This document shows, in pieces, positions 1-8,297 of a stretch of DNA of 64,000 bases. This stretch comes from CADCTM01 sp049671305 (GTDB lineage: Bacteria > Cyanobacteriota > Cyanobacteriia > Cyanobacteriales > Coleofasciculaceae), in contig JBATUR010000088.1 in assembly GCA_049671305.1 (NCBI GenBank), forward strand, positions 1 to 64,000, in the 5' to 3' direction. The notes beneath the pieces were generated by a model that was not told the DNA's origin, searched no databases, and was given only the letters and a program-made list of their open reading frames with translations. A program made the position numbers and the translations under genes. Every line of letters starts with the position of its first letter. Position 1 is the stretch's first letter.

Positions 1-22
1 ACTCAACTTATTGATTCAACAT

Positions 23-70
23 TTAAGCGAATGCTTAACTATCTTTCATAATAGATAAGCATTCGCTTAA
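23..70. repeat. Perfect 15-bp inverted repeat (hairpin)
   Basis: The arms at 23-37 (TTAAGCGAATGCTTA) and 56-70 are exact reverse complements separated by 18 bp. The loop can extend pairing through TATCT and AGATA. There is no clear T-tract, so it may be a terminator of a gene left of the window or the end of a small dispersed repeat. Confidence 0.6.
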
Positions 71-119
71 TTGTCAAGTGGTGTTTGACACTGTTTATCG
101 TATTTTTCCAATCAATGTA

Positions 120-141
120 GGGGCGTACGGCTGTGCGCCCT
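120..141. repeat. GC-rich hairpin of a dispersed-repeat type
   Basis: GGGCGTAC (121-128) pairs with GTGCGCCC (133-140) around a GGCT loop, with one G-T pair. Short GGGGCG...CGCCCC hairpins of this kind are, from memory, scattered in Nostocales genomes. It lies 25 bp beyond the stop of the alcohol dehydrogenase gene and could help end its transcript. Confidence 0.4.
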
Positions 142-165
142 TATTTGTACTGCTATTGTGAGTGG

Positions 166-1275
166 CTAAAACGTCACAACGCTACGGATCGACTCACCTT
201 TATGCATCAAATCGAAAGCATTATTAATTTGTTCTACAGGCATAACATGAGTAATCAAATCATCAATATTAATCTTGCCTTCCATATACCAATCAACAAT
301 TTTTGGCACATCTGTACGCCCTCTGGCGCCACCGAAAGCTGAACCTTTCCAAACACGCCCGGTAACTAATTGAAAGGGGCGAGTGCTGATTTCTTCACCC
401 GCACCTGCGACACCAATAATTACACTGACGCCCCAACCTTTATGACAACATTCCAACGCTTGACGCATGACATTAACATTACCAATACACTCAAAACTAT
501 AGTCTGCACCACCCTTAGTTAAATCAACCAAATAAGGAACTAAATCTCCTTCAACTTCTTTAGGATTAACAAAGTCAGTCATGCCAAATTTTTCTGCTAA
601 TTCACGTTTTGCCGGATTAAGATCTACGCCAACAATTTGACTAGCACCAACCATTTTTGCTCCTTGGATCACATTAAGTCCAATGCCGCCTAAGCCAAAA
701 ACAACCACTTTTGAACCCGGTTCAACTTTTGCAGTATTAATAACAGCACCGATGCCAGTTGTCACACCACAACCGATATAACAAACCTTCTCAAAAGGGG
801 CATCTTTACGAATTTTGGCAACAGCAATTTCTGGTAATACTGTATAGTTGGCAAATGTTGATGTTCCCATATAGTGATGCAGCATTTTGCCATCAATTGA
901 AAAGCGACTCGTGCCATCAGGCATTAAACCGCGTCCTTGGGTAGTACGAATTGCTTGGCAAAGGTTGGTTTTTTGACTAAGACAGTATTCACACTGACGG
1001 CATTCTGGTGTGTATAAAGGGATAACATGATCACCTGGTTTGAGGCTTTTTACATCTTTACCAACTTCGACAACAATGCCGGCACCTTCATGTCCTAAAA
1101 TTGTCGGAAATATACCTTCTGGATCTTTGCCGGAAAGTGTGTAAGCATCAGTATGGCAGATGCCTGTTGCCTTAATTTCTATTAGTACTTCACCTGCTTT
1201 TGGTGTATCTAACTGAACTGTTTCTATGGTTAACGGTTTGCCTGCCTCGAAAGCGACTGCTGCTTTAATGTCCAA
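166..1275 (-). CDS. frmA: S-(hydroxymethyl)glutathione dehydrogenase / class III alcohol dehydrogenase
   Basis: A 369-residue zinc-dependent medium-chain dehydrogenase, full length for class III. It oxidises S-hydroxymethylglutathione in formaldehyde detoxification and commonly also acts on S-nitrosoglutathione, in the cytoplasm. Visible motifs are the catalytic-zinc region GHEGAGIVVEVG, the structural-zinc cysteines in CRQCEYCLSQKTNLC, and the NAD-binding GLGGIGLNVIQG. The start codon is TTG: the conserved N-terminus MDIKAAVAFEAGKPL begins there and AGGAG lies six bases upstream. It is a single gene with no partner on either side. Family assignment is secure; substrate preference is inferred from the family. 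Confidence 0.93.
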   Translation of the reverse strand: MDIKAAVAFEAGKPLTIETVQLDTPKAGEVLIEIKATGICHTDAYTLSGKDPEGIFPTILGHEGAGIVVEVGKDVKSLKPGDHVIPLYTPECRQCEYCLSQKTNLCQAIRTTQGRGLMPDGTSRFSIDGKMLHHYMGTSTFANYTVLPEIAVAKIRKDAPFEKVCYIGCGVTTGIGAVINTAKVEPGSKVVVFGLGGIGLNVIQGAKMVGASQIVGVDLNPAKRELAEKFGMTDFVNPKEVEGDLVPYLVDLTKGGADYSFECIGNVNVMRQALECCHKGWGVSVIIGVAGAGEEISTRPFQLVTGRVWKGSAFGGARGRTDVPKIVDWYMEGKINIDDLITHVMPVEQINNAFDLMHKGESIRSVVTF

Positions 1276-1297
1276 GATGTTCTCCTTTTTTTATCTG

Positions 1298-1312
1298 CTG
1301 AAATTATTTCAG
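1298..1312. promoter_or_regulatory. Palindrome upstream of frmA (possible operator)
   Basis: CTGAAATTATTTCAG is a perfect 7+1+7 palindrome whose near edge is 22 bp upstream of the frmA start codon, between the ribosome-binding site and any promoter. It could be an operator. No regulator gene is adjacent, so this is a weak call. Confidence 0.3.
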
Positions 1313-1902
1313 TTTAACTTAGTTTTGTTTGTTAAAAAAATATTAATATGCTTTTATTTTGGTTGAGTTAAAATTAAAGTGTTACTTTGTTATAGTTTCT
1401 TTAATTAAACTTAGTTGTTGATTGACAGGAAGTAATTTTTAATTTATGGGCAATTACTTTTAGTTTTATTTAAAAAATCCAAGAAATCATTTATGCTTTT
1501 TGTATGTAGCACTTATGATAAGTTTAAATATGAGGAATATTTTGGCTGAATAACTAGTTAAGTATTGTGCTTGTGTGATGAGCATTTTAGTTTAGGTTTG
1601 TATGGAGAGTTGGAAAAGTATGGCGTTTGAACTTTGAGCAAATCATCAAGTAGGCTACAATCAAGCTACAAGTACAGGCAAGTTCTACTCAAATAAGTGT
1701 TTTTGCTTTTGCTTATGCCACAGCACTAAACTTGCTGCCCAAAATCTTTGTTGTGTCATCTTTGCCAAATTTGGCGCTCATATCATCGCATTCGGTATTT
1801 AAATTACACACAACATGGGCAAATGCTGAGGCAATCAAAGTAAAGTTAATTAATATAGATAGACCTCCTCATCAGTTGAGGACATTGTTGGATCAAAAAT
1901 TC
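1313..1902. other. AT-rich gap between frmA and map
   Basis: This 590-bp stretch is AT-rich and carries no convincing gene, RNA or terminator. The map reading frame stays open from 1732, but its first 57 codons do not resemble a methionine aminopeptidase and probably are not translated. Confidence 0.4.
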
Positions 1903-2688
1903 ATGGCAAGCGAAACTATTGTTCTTTTATCAAGCCGAGAAATTGAAAAAATGCGTCAGGCAGGGCGTTTGGCATCTGCACTCCTCAACCACCTAGAACC
2001 AATGGTGAAACCTGGAGTTAGCACTTTACAGCTAAATGATGAAGCAGAGCGCTGGACAAAAGCGCATGGTGCAACGAGTGGTCCTCTCAACTATCATGGC
2101 TTTCCTAAGTCTATCTGTACGAGTGTGAATGAGGTTGTTTGCCACGGTATTCCTAATGCCAAGCAAATTCTCAAGGATGGCGATATTATTAATATCGATG
2201 TGACACCAATTCTTGAAGGTTATTACGGCGATACATCGAAAACTTTTTTTGTAGGAACACCTTCTCCTATTGCTAAAAAATTGGTAGAAGTAACAGAAGA
2301 ATGTTTAATGCGGGGTATTGCGGCAGTTAAGCCCGATGCCCGTATTGGCGATATCGGGGCAGCAATTCAGGAATATGCAGAAGCTCAAGGTTTTTCTGTA
2401 GTTAGAGATTTTGTAGGTCATGGAGTTAGCAATATTTTTCATACTGCACCTCAAATTCCTCACTATGGCACAAAAGGCAAGGGAAAACGGATGCGTCCTG
2501 GTATGGTTTTCACGATTGAACCGATGATTAATGAAGGTACTTGGGAAGTCAAAGTTTTGGCTGATAAGTGGACGGCAATTACAAAAGATCGCAAACTTTC
2601 AGCTCAGTTTGAACATACTGTTGTAGTAACTAAAGATGGTGTAGAAATTTTAACAATACCCCAACCAGCTCAGGTTAAGTTGGCTTAA
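1903..2688 (+). CDS. map: Type I methionine aminopeptidase
   Basis: Removes the N-terminal methionine from nascent cytoplasmic proteins using a two-metal centre. The 261-residue product has all five expected ligands in context: two Asp in NIDVTPILEGYYGDTSKTF, His in GHGVSNIFHTAPQIPHYG, Glu in FTIEPMIN and Glu in FEHTVVV. The frame is open back to a non-ATG start at 1732, but the family begins close to the ATG at 1903 (MASETIVLLSSREIEKM), which is preferred. Cyanobacteria often carry several map paralogues, so this may not be the only one. A strong terminator follows the stop. Confidence 0.93.
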   Translation: MASETIVLLSSREIEKMRQAGRLASALLNHLEPMVKPGVSTLQLNDEAERWTKAHGATSGPLNYHGFPKSICTSVNEVVCHGIPNAKQILKDGDIINIDVTPILEGYYGDTSKTFFVGTPSPIAKKLVEVTEECLMRGIAAVKPDARIGDIGAAIQEYAEAQGFSVVRDFVGHGVSNIFHTAPQIPHYGTKGKGKRMRPGMVFTIEPMINEGTWEVKVLADKWTAITKDRKLSAQFEHTVVVTKDGVEILTIPQPAQVKLA

Positions 2689-2696
2689 TGATGTGG

Positions 2697-2738
2697 AAAG
2701 TGAAGAGTGAAAAAACTTACAGGCACTCTTCACTTTTT
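2697..2738 (+). terminator. Rho-independent terminator of map
   Basis: A perfect 13-bp stem, AAAGTGAAGAGTG at 2697-2709 with its complement at 2724-2736, is followed by a T run (2734-2738) just after the map stop codon. Confidence 0.85.
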
Positions 2739-2987
2739 GAAGCTGAATAAAAAGTTGCAGAGGTTTTTTGGGAAGTTTTCCGGAAGTTAAGAGCTTACTC
2801 GTGATTCTAAAGGTAGTTAAGCAAATTTAAACTCTGAATTCGGTGTGAGAAAGGGAAAACTGCTAGTTGAAGAGCGAATTTAAATCGCAAAACATATAGG
2901 TTTTCCTGAATAAGTTTAGTCAGATCTAGATTGAGTTTAAACTACAGGCTGAATTTTACTAATCAATCAGTCAAACGAGACAAAGCC

Positions 2988-3326
2988 ATGAGTTCAGAAA
3001 GTCCCACAAAAATCGTACTATTCCCGAAACCAGGCAAGGGCATCATCGAAGAGATTATCACCGAATCTCAACCAGGAAGGGTGAATTTTCAAGCAACTTA
3101 CTGGCCCGCTCGGTTATATAATTCTGAGCAAAAAGTTACTTTGCTTCCTAATACTTCGGTGAATATAATTGGCAGAGAGGGTATTACTTTGCTAGTGGTT
3201 CCTGTTAGTGAAGTCGAAGAAAGTGATTTAGAAGCTAAGAGTAGGAATGAGAAAACAACTAATAATTATCAGCGTTCAGCATGGACGCAAAAATTTGGAT
3301 TTTTGTGGGGATTTCGGCTAAATTAA
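2988..3326 (+). CDS. NfeD-like C-terminal (OB-fold) domain protein
   Basis: A 112-residue protein when started at ATG 2988; a TTG 57 bp upstream would add 19 residues without family resemblance. The central part (PGRVNFQATYWPARL, then VTLLPNTSVNIIGREGITLLVVP) resembles the C-terminal OB-fold of NfeD-family proteins, which in other bacteria work with stomatin-like membrane proteins. No membrane segment or partner gene is present here, so its role is unknown. Its TAA stop overlaps the stop codon of the convergent purU by two bases, leaving no room for a terminator between them. Confidence 0.65.
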   Translation: MSSESPTKIVLFPKPGKGIIEEIITESQPGRVNFQATYWPARLYNSEQKVTLLPNTSVNIIGREGITLLVVPVSEVEESDLEAKSRNEKTTNNYQRSAWTQKFGFLWGFRLN

Positions 3327-4177
3327 GCAAATACGACGGTGCGGTTACCATAAACTAAGACTTGATGTCGCAAGTGTAAGCGTACTGCACGAGCTAAAAC
3401 GACTCGTTCTAAGTCCTTACCCTTGCGAATTAAATCAGTAACTTTGTCGCGATGGGTAACTCGCACTACATCTTGTTCAATAATTGGACCAGCATCAAGA
3501 TCTGGGGTGACGTAGTGAGCTGTCGCGCCAATAGTTTTAACACCTCTTTGATAAGCCTGATGGTAAGGTTTTGCGCCAGCAAAGGCAGGTAAAAATGAGT
3601 GGTGAATATTAATAACAGTGGGAAATTGATTAAGAAATTCTGCGCTGAGAACTTGCATATATTTGGCAAGAATTACTAATTCTATGTTGTATTGTCGTAG
3701 TAATTCTAATTGCTTGTTTTCCTGGTCTATTTTGTTATCTTTAGTAATAGGAATGTAGTGAAAATCAATACCAAATTGTTCAGCGATAACTTGAAGATGG
3801 GGATGATTGCTAATAATTAAAGGTATTTGTCCTAAAAATTCTTTTGCTTGCTGTCGCCATAACAGGTCTAAGAGACAGTGGTCTTGCTGACTTACCCAGA
3901 TGGCAATGCGGGGGATCACGTCAGAAAAGTGCAGGGAAAAGGTTGCTTGCAGGGGTTGTGCGATCGCATTAAATGCCGGTTCAATCAAATCACGTGGTAA
4001 GTTAAACCCTTCTAGCTGCCATTGAATTCGGGTCAAAAATAACCCTGTTGCAAAGTCTGTATGCTGATCGGCATCAATAATATTACCGCCGTTGGAGTAG
4101 ATGAAATTAGCAATTTTCGCGACTAGTCCTCGTTGATCTGGGCAAGAAACTAATAGCGTGGCAGTGGAGAGTTTCAT
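3323..4177 (-). CDS. purU: Formyltetrahydrofolate deformylase
   Basis: Hydrolyses 10-formyltetrahydrofolate to formate and tetrahydrofolate, balancing one-carbon pools and supplying formate. The 284-residue protein has the two expected parts: an N-terminal ACT-type regulatory domain (LLVSCPDQRGLVAKIANFIY, residues about 8-85) and a formyltransferase domain from about 90, with the catalytic context INIHHSFLPAF, a downstream His in GATAHYV and Asp in PDLDAGPIIEQD. Length and order match the family. It is monocistronic and convergent with the NfeD-like gene, with overlapping stop codons. Confidence 0.95.
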   Translation of the reverse strand: MKLSTATLLVSCPDQRGLVAKIANFIYSNGGNIIDADQHTDFATGLFLTRIQWQLEGFNLPRDLIEPAFNAIAQPLQATFSLHFSDVIPRIAIWVSQQDHCLLDLLWRQQAKEFLGQIPLIISNHPHLQVIAEQFGIDFHYIPITKDNKIDQENKQLELLRQYNIELVILAKYMQVLSAEFLNQFPTVINIHHSFLPAFAGAKPYHQAYQRGVKTIGATAHYVTPDLDAGPIIEQDVVRVTHRDKVTDLIRKGKDLERVVLARAVRLHLRHQVLVYGNRTVVFA

Positions 4178-4351
4178 GCTTTAATTATTTGTTGCTCAGT
4201 TACTACTTATAATAATAAAATAGAAAAACTAAGAAATTTTTAGCTATGTTAATTTAACAATGTTTTATTCATTGAGTTGTTTCAAAAATTCTTGATATCT
4301 CATTTCTACTATTCAGAAGTAAACTAGCATTAAAGATTTTACTCCCATATT

Positions 4352-5500
4352 TTATGGTTCTTTAAAAAATTTATCAAGCTTGTTTTGCATTTCTACACTC
4401 AAATTTTGAAGACGTTGTTGAAAACTTTTACTAAACTCTTCTCTATTTTTTAATTTATGATAAACAATATTACTCAAACTATCAATCTCCTTTTGAATAA
4501 CTTCAACAGAATTTATGACTGGTTGCTTATGCAATTGTTTAGAGTTGGCTTTCTTAGTATTATTTAAAAGTTCTTCTCGTACGGATTGAGCCATTTGACT
4601 AAATTCTTGCTGTATAATTTGATAAGAACGCTCAAAATTTTTACCTATCAATGAATTGAGAAGATTTGGTGCTTCCTTGTTTATAATCTCTTTTTGTTTT
4701 GCACTTTGCTTTAATTCTTCTAGGGCTTTTTGAATTGTTTTGCTATACTCTTTTACTACTTGATAAACATCTCGATTCAAGTCAAATGTTTCAATTTTTA
4801 TTTTTTTTATTTCAGTTTTAGAATCATTTAAAATTACCTTATTATGGTGACTTAGTAAGTCAGGTTTAGCAATATTTGGATTGTATGTCTGTAAAATAGT
4901 TCCTGGCAAAAACTTTTCTCCGAAAATATATGGAACCAAATCAAGAGGATTGACATAATGAAATATCTTAATGTTACTTTTATACTTTTTCCATTCTGCT
5001 TCAGAAATTCCAATCGAATTAAAAGTAACCAAAGAATGTATACATTCTGGTACTTCTATAGCAAGTTGCTGTGCAACTTTTCCTCCTAAACTTTGACCCA
5101 CTAAATCAGGTTTTTTTCCTAGACTCGCTTGTTTCTCTAGCCATGTAAGTACTCCCAGTTTTTTAGAAGCCTGATAATGTTCATTTGATCCATTAATAAT
5201 TACGTCAGGAATATCTTTGTATGGTAAAAATTCTCTGGGAAAATCTTTAAAGTCTCCCCAGTTACCACAACCACGAATTACTAAAGCCGGATGTGTTTTT
5301 CTTGATTTTGATACTAAGCCCAAAGCATAAAAACCAGAAGCTTTATCCTGAAAAATCTCTACAACTAAATATCTCTTTAAAATTACTTCTCCTTGATAAT
5401 GTTGATTGCTATAAACTGAATACTGATTTCCTGGCTTGGCAATTTGCTCATAGTTTTCATGACAGGTATTTCTAAAAACTAGCTGATTGAAAAAAAACAA
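4352..5500 (-). CDS. Lipase-like alpha/beta hydrolase with coiled-coil tail
   Basis: A 382-residue protein of unknown role. The N-terminal half looks like a lipase/esterase: the nucleophile elbow GQSLGGKVAQQLA fits G-x-S-x-G and is followed by a strand and DLVPYIFG, a possible acid-residue region. The last 150 residues are Lys/Glu-rich helices that look like coiled coil. There is no signal peptide. The start is TTG; AGGAG nine bases upstream (rc of 5510-5514) supports it, and an in-frame stop lies two codons earlier. The region is AT-rich, like the next gene. Substrate cannot be told from sequence. Confidence 0.6.
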   Translation of the reverse strand: MFFFNQLVFRNTCHENYEQIAKPGNQYSVYSNQHYQGEVILKRYLVVEIFQDKASGFYALGLVSKSRKTHPALVIRGCGNWGDFKDFPREFLPYKDIPDVIINGSNEHYQASKKLGVLTWLEKQASLGKKPDLVGQSLGGKVAQQLAIEVPECIHSLVTFNSIGISEAEWKKYKSNIKIFHYVNPLDLVPYIFGEKFLPGTILQTYNPNIAKPDLLSHHNKVILNDSKTEIKKIKIETFDLNRDVYQVVKEYSKTIQKALEELKQSAKQKEIINKEAPNLLNSLIGKNFERSYQIIQQEFSQMAQSVREELLNNTKKANSKQLHKQPVINSVEVIQKEIDSLSNIVYHKLKNREEFSKSFQQRLQNLSVEMQNKLDKFFKEP

Positions 5501-5629
5501 TAACTATATCTCCTGGATTATCAACGATTTTAATAAAGCAACTGATAGTTAATTTTTTATAATTATTAATCTTGTTCAATTAAGTTTAACAATAAGCTTT
5601 AGCTCAACAATCACTGATAAATAAAAGAT

Positions 5630-7183
5630 TTATTCTCGATGATTGGAGGTTGGTTTTCGACCTGTGTTTCTAACATTCATAATTTTATCAAGAACTTCAA
5701 ACCAAAAAGGTGCACCCATAGCAATTGCCAAACCACTTATTAACCAACCGAGGCAGCTTTTCAGAAGAGAAAAAGCTTTTTTTGTTTCGCCTACCTTTTG
5801 CGGTTGTGTAGAGGATGAGTCAAAATTCCAACCAATAGGTAGAGTAAGTGGATCTAAGGTTTTGTCTACTTGCTCACGAATACAATCTAATTTAGACTGT
5901 TGCAAATCAGAATTTGTACAAATTGAATCTGAAGCTAACTGTCCAGCATTTTGAGTAATTGCATTACGCAAAGGAGTATCTTTTGATAATCTGCTAATTA
6001 TATACAATGTATCAGTGTTAGTTACAAAAGCTATAAATAAACCAATCAAAACGGCGATTCCTTTAGCATTACGTTTATATACACCAGATGCCCGATCCAT
6101 CGATCGATCAAACCAAGTTTGTATTTCTTTTTTGAATTGATTAAGTTCTTCTTCTGTTGAATTTGTTTGATTTTGAGTTCTTTGTGCTAATACAGCAAGA
6201 CTAGCTTTCAGAGATTGTGGTAATTTATCAATTACTTGTTCAATTTCTACTTTAATTTCTTGATAAGCTTTATAACTTTCGCTATTTGGGTCTTGTACTA
6301 TAGTTGCACGCCTTTGAAAAGCAGTATGACCATTTTCAAAGATATTAATAATTTCTGTTAAACCAGGTCTTAATCGTTGTATTAATGCTTCAGGATTATC
6401 CTGATTAACAAAAATATCTTGCTTTAAATATATAATATTTTCAATAAACTCTTTCTTGCTGTTAATCTCAACTTCACTAAAATAGCTTTGAGAGTTTTCT
6501 AGATATTTATCTAATTCTTCAATCGACCTCTTCAGACTATTAAACAAAGTAAGTTTATCATTTTGAAAATATGTAAAAATTTTATCAAGATTTTTTTCAA
6601 GCTTACTTAATTCAGCTTTCAAACCCGATTTAGTTACTTCATCTACTGTCAAACTATCAATAATTTCTCTTATTTTTAATGTTATTTCTTGTTCTTTAAA
6701 GCTTATTAAATTAACCAAGCTTAATTTTTTAATTAAAGTTGCTAGATTTAATCTTGTCAGCAAAGTAGTTGCAAAGGTTTCTGAAGGAATGTAAGAGGGT
6801 CCGCTATGTCTAGTTTTTGTTTCGCCGTTTTGCTCAATCTCTTCTCCAAAAACGGTAGTTTTCTTATTTATCAGTTGACGATAAACACGACCAACTAACC
6901 ACAACAACTGACGAAACCAAACCGCTATACCTTCTTTAGATTCTTGATTTAGACTTTTAATTAAAGGATTACTATAAAGCTGATCTACAATTTCTTTAAC
7001 CCTTTCAGCTTCGCCTGTATCTTCACCGCCAGTTAACAGAATTTCAATTGATTTTCTAAGATGAACCGCTCTCCACTGTAAGATAGTAGCCAGAAGTTCC
7101 TGAATTTCTGAAGCAAGCAAGCCTAAAATTAAGTAGATAAAAATTACGCCAAGGGCAATATCAAGAACTAAAGGCAAATTCAT
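5630..7183 (-). CDS. Membrane-anchored hypothetical protein
   Basis: A 517-residue protein that I do not recognise as a named family. An N-terminal membrane segment (LVLDIALGVIFIYLILGLLA, about residues 4-24) is followed by roughly 340 mostly helical, charged residues, then two more hydrophobic segments near the C-terminus (KGIAVLIGLFIAFV about 375-390, and CLGWLISGLAIAMGAPFW about 475-492). The topology suggests a large soluble domain held at a membrane at both ends. It sits 136 bp downstream of the PsiE-NarM gene on the same strand and 129 bp before the lipase-like gene; co-transcription with the nitrate cluster is possible but not shown. Confidence 0.6.
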   Translation of the reverse strand: MNLPLVLDIALGVIFIYLILGLLASEIQELLATILQWRAVHLRKSIEILLTGGEDTGEAERVKEIVDQLYSNPLIKSLNQESKEGIAVWFRQLLWLVGRVYRQLINKKTTVFGEEIEQNGETKTRHSGPSYIPSETFATTLLTRLNLATLIKKLSLVNLISFKEQEITLKIREIIDSLTVDEVTKSGLKAELSKLEKNLDKIFTYFQNDKLTLFNSLKRSIEELDKYLENSQSYFSEVEINSKKEFIENIIYLKQDIFVNQDNPEALIQRLRPGLTEIINIFENGHTAFQRRATIVQDPNSESYKAYQEIKVEIEQVIDKLPQSLKASLAVLAQRTQNQTNSTEEELNQFKKEIQTWFDRSMDRASGVYKRNAKGIAVLIGLFIAFVTNTDTLYIISRLSKDTPLRNAITQNAGQLASDSICTNSDLQQSKLDCIREQVDKTLDPLTLPIGWNFDSSSTQPQKVGETKKAFSLLKSCLGWLISGLAIAMGAPFWFEVLDKIMNVRNTGRKPTSNHRE

Positions 7184-7319
7184 ATTTTCAAATCACTAAC
7201 TATTGTGTATTAGCTCAATCTTTGAAACTAGATTATCTGTTAAAAGATATTTATAGACAACTATACAAATAACAGTATCCTTAAAATCGATGGCTTGATT
7301 TGTTTAGGAAAACTTTTGC

Positions 7320-8282
7320 TTAAACTAAGTAAAATTCTTGAAGTGCCGGGAAAAAATTTCTGTTTTCGTGGCTAGAACGACTTAATTTAATTAAAGCAAA
7401 ACGTTGCTCAGGTTTCAGTGCTGCCCATTGTTGTAAAGTAATTAATCTTTCAAATTCTTGAGCTTTTTTTTGAACACTATCAGGAATTGTTTGTGAATCT
7501 AGCCAAGCCGGGTTGTTGTCAATTGGAAGTTCAGATGCAGGAGTGTCAGTATGACTAATAACTAATTGTTGAACATATTCTCCATAAACTTCAACTTCGT
7601 CGTCTGTCAAACAAGGCATTTCTACCAATGCTTGACGTTCTTGTTGACTAAATTGATGCCAATGTGTCAATTTTAATTTAACACCGCAAGTATCTAACTT
7701 CATCCGAACTTGCATAGGAATACAACGTAATGATTCCACAAAATCGGCTTCAAATTTAAAAAAATTTTTCATATAGCGCTTTTCAATTGATGGTGCTTGA
7801 TGTTTATTTACCAGATCATGAGGTTCAATTTTTATTTGTCGTATTAGCCAGTAACTAATTGCTAAAGCCAGAATTGCTGCCGCTAAACCGATTAATTGAT
7901 CTCCTGTTGTTTTTGCTAAGTCTAAGATGATAATCTTACGAGCACCAGCGATTAAAGCTGTAATAAAAACAAGTTCAACCTGAACGACGTGTTTACGCAA
8001 ATAAGCGGTAATATTTTCTAACAATTCTAAAGCAATCAAAATATTCAGGAATAACCCAAATACTTCGATAACAAAAACTTTTTCAGAGCGAAAGTCAGAT
8101 GATAGAGACAGTGCGGAAAATAAAAATATTCCTAAGTCAAATACCGTAAAAGCCAGCACTATCACCATTGCTAATGATAGCAGCACTGCCACAAGACCTT
8201 CTGATCTATCTAAGAAATCCAGAAAAGTTTCAACGCGAGTAATCTTCTGAATCTTTTTCAAGAGTTTCCGTAACCTGCCCAT
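7320..8282 (-). CDS. narM: PsiE-like membrane domain fused to nitrate reductase-associated protein NarM
   Basis: A 320-residue two-part protein. Residues 1-150 hold four hydrophobic segments (about 30-55, 72-92, 100-122, 129-148) resembling the PsiE family. Residues 171-320 (MKNFFKFEADFVESLRCIPM onward, ending NFFPALQEF) match NarM, a cyanobacterial protein needed for nitrate reductase activity in Synechococcus elongatus. It starts 15 bp after narB, so the two are almost certainly co-transcribed, which fits a role in NarB maturation. The PsiE part could tether NarM to the membrane; that is inference. An internal ATG at 7772 would give free NarM but has no good ribosome-binding site. Confidence 0.8.
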   Translation of the reverse strand: MGRLRKLLKKIQKITRVETFLDFLDRSEGLVAVLLSLAMVIVLAFTVFDLGIFLFSALSLSSDFRSEKVFVIEVFGLFLNILIALELLENITAYLRKHVVQVELVFITALIAGARKIIILDLAKTTGDQLIGLAAAILALAISYWLIRQIKIEPHDLVNKHQAPSIEKRYMKNFFKFEADFVESLRCIPMQVRMKLDTCGVKLKLTHWHQFSQQERQALVEMPCLTDDEVEVYGEYVQQLVISHTDTPASELPIDNNPAWLDSQTIPDSVQKKAQEFERLITLQQWAALKPEQRFALIKLSRSSHENRNFFPALQEFYLV

Positions 8283-8297
8283 CTCTTCTACTTACTT

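Noticed and set aside
1732..1902. N-terminal extension of methionine aminopeptidase
   Set aside because: The 57 extra codons start at a non-ATG codon and lack family similarity; the ATG at 1903 is a better start.
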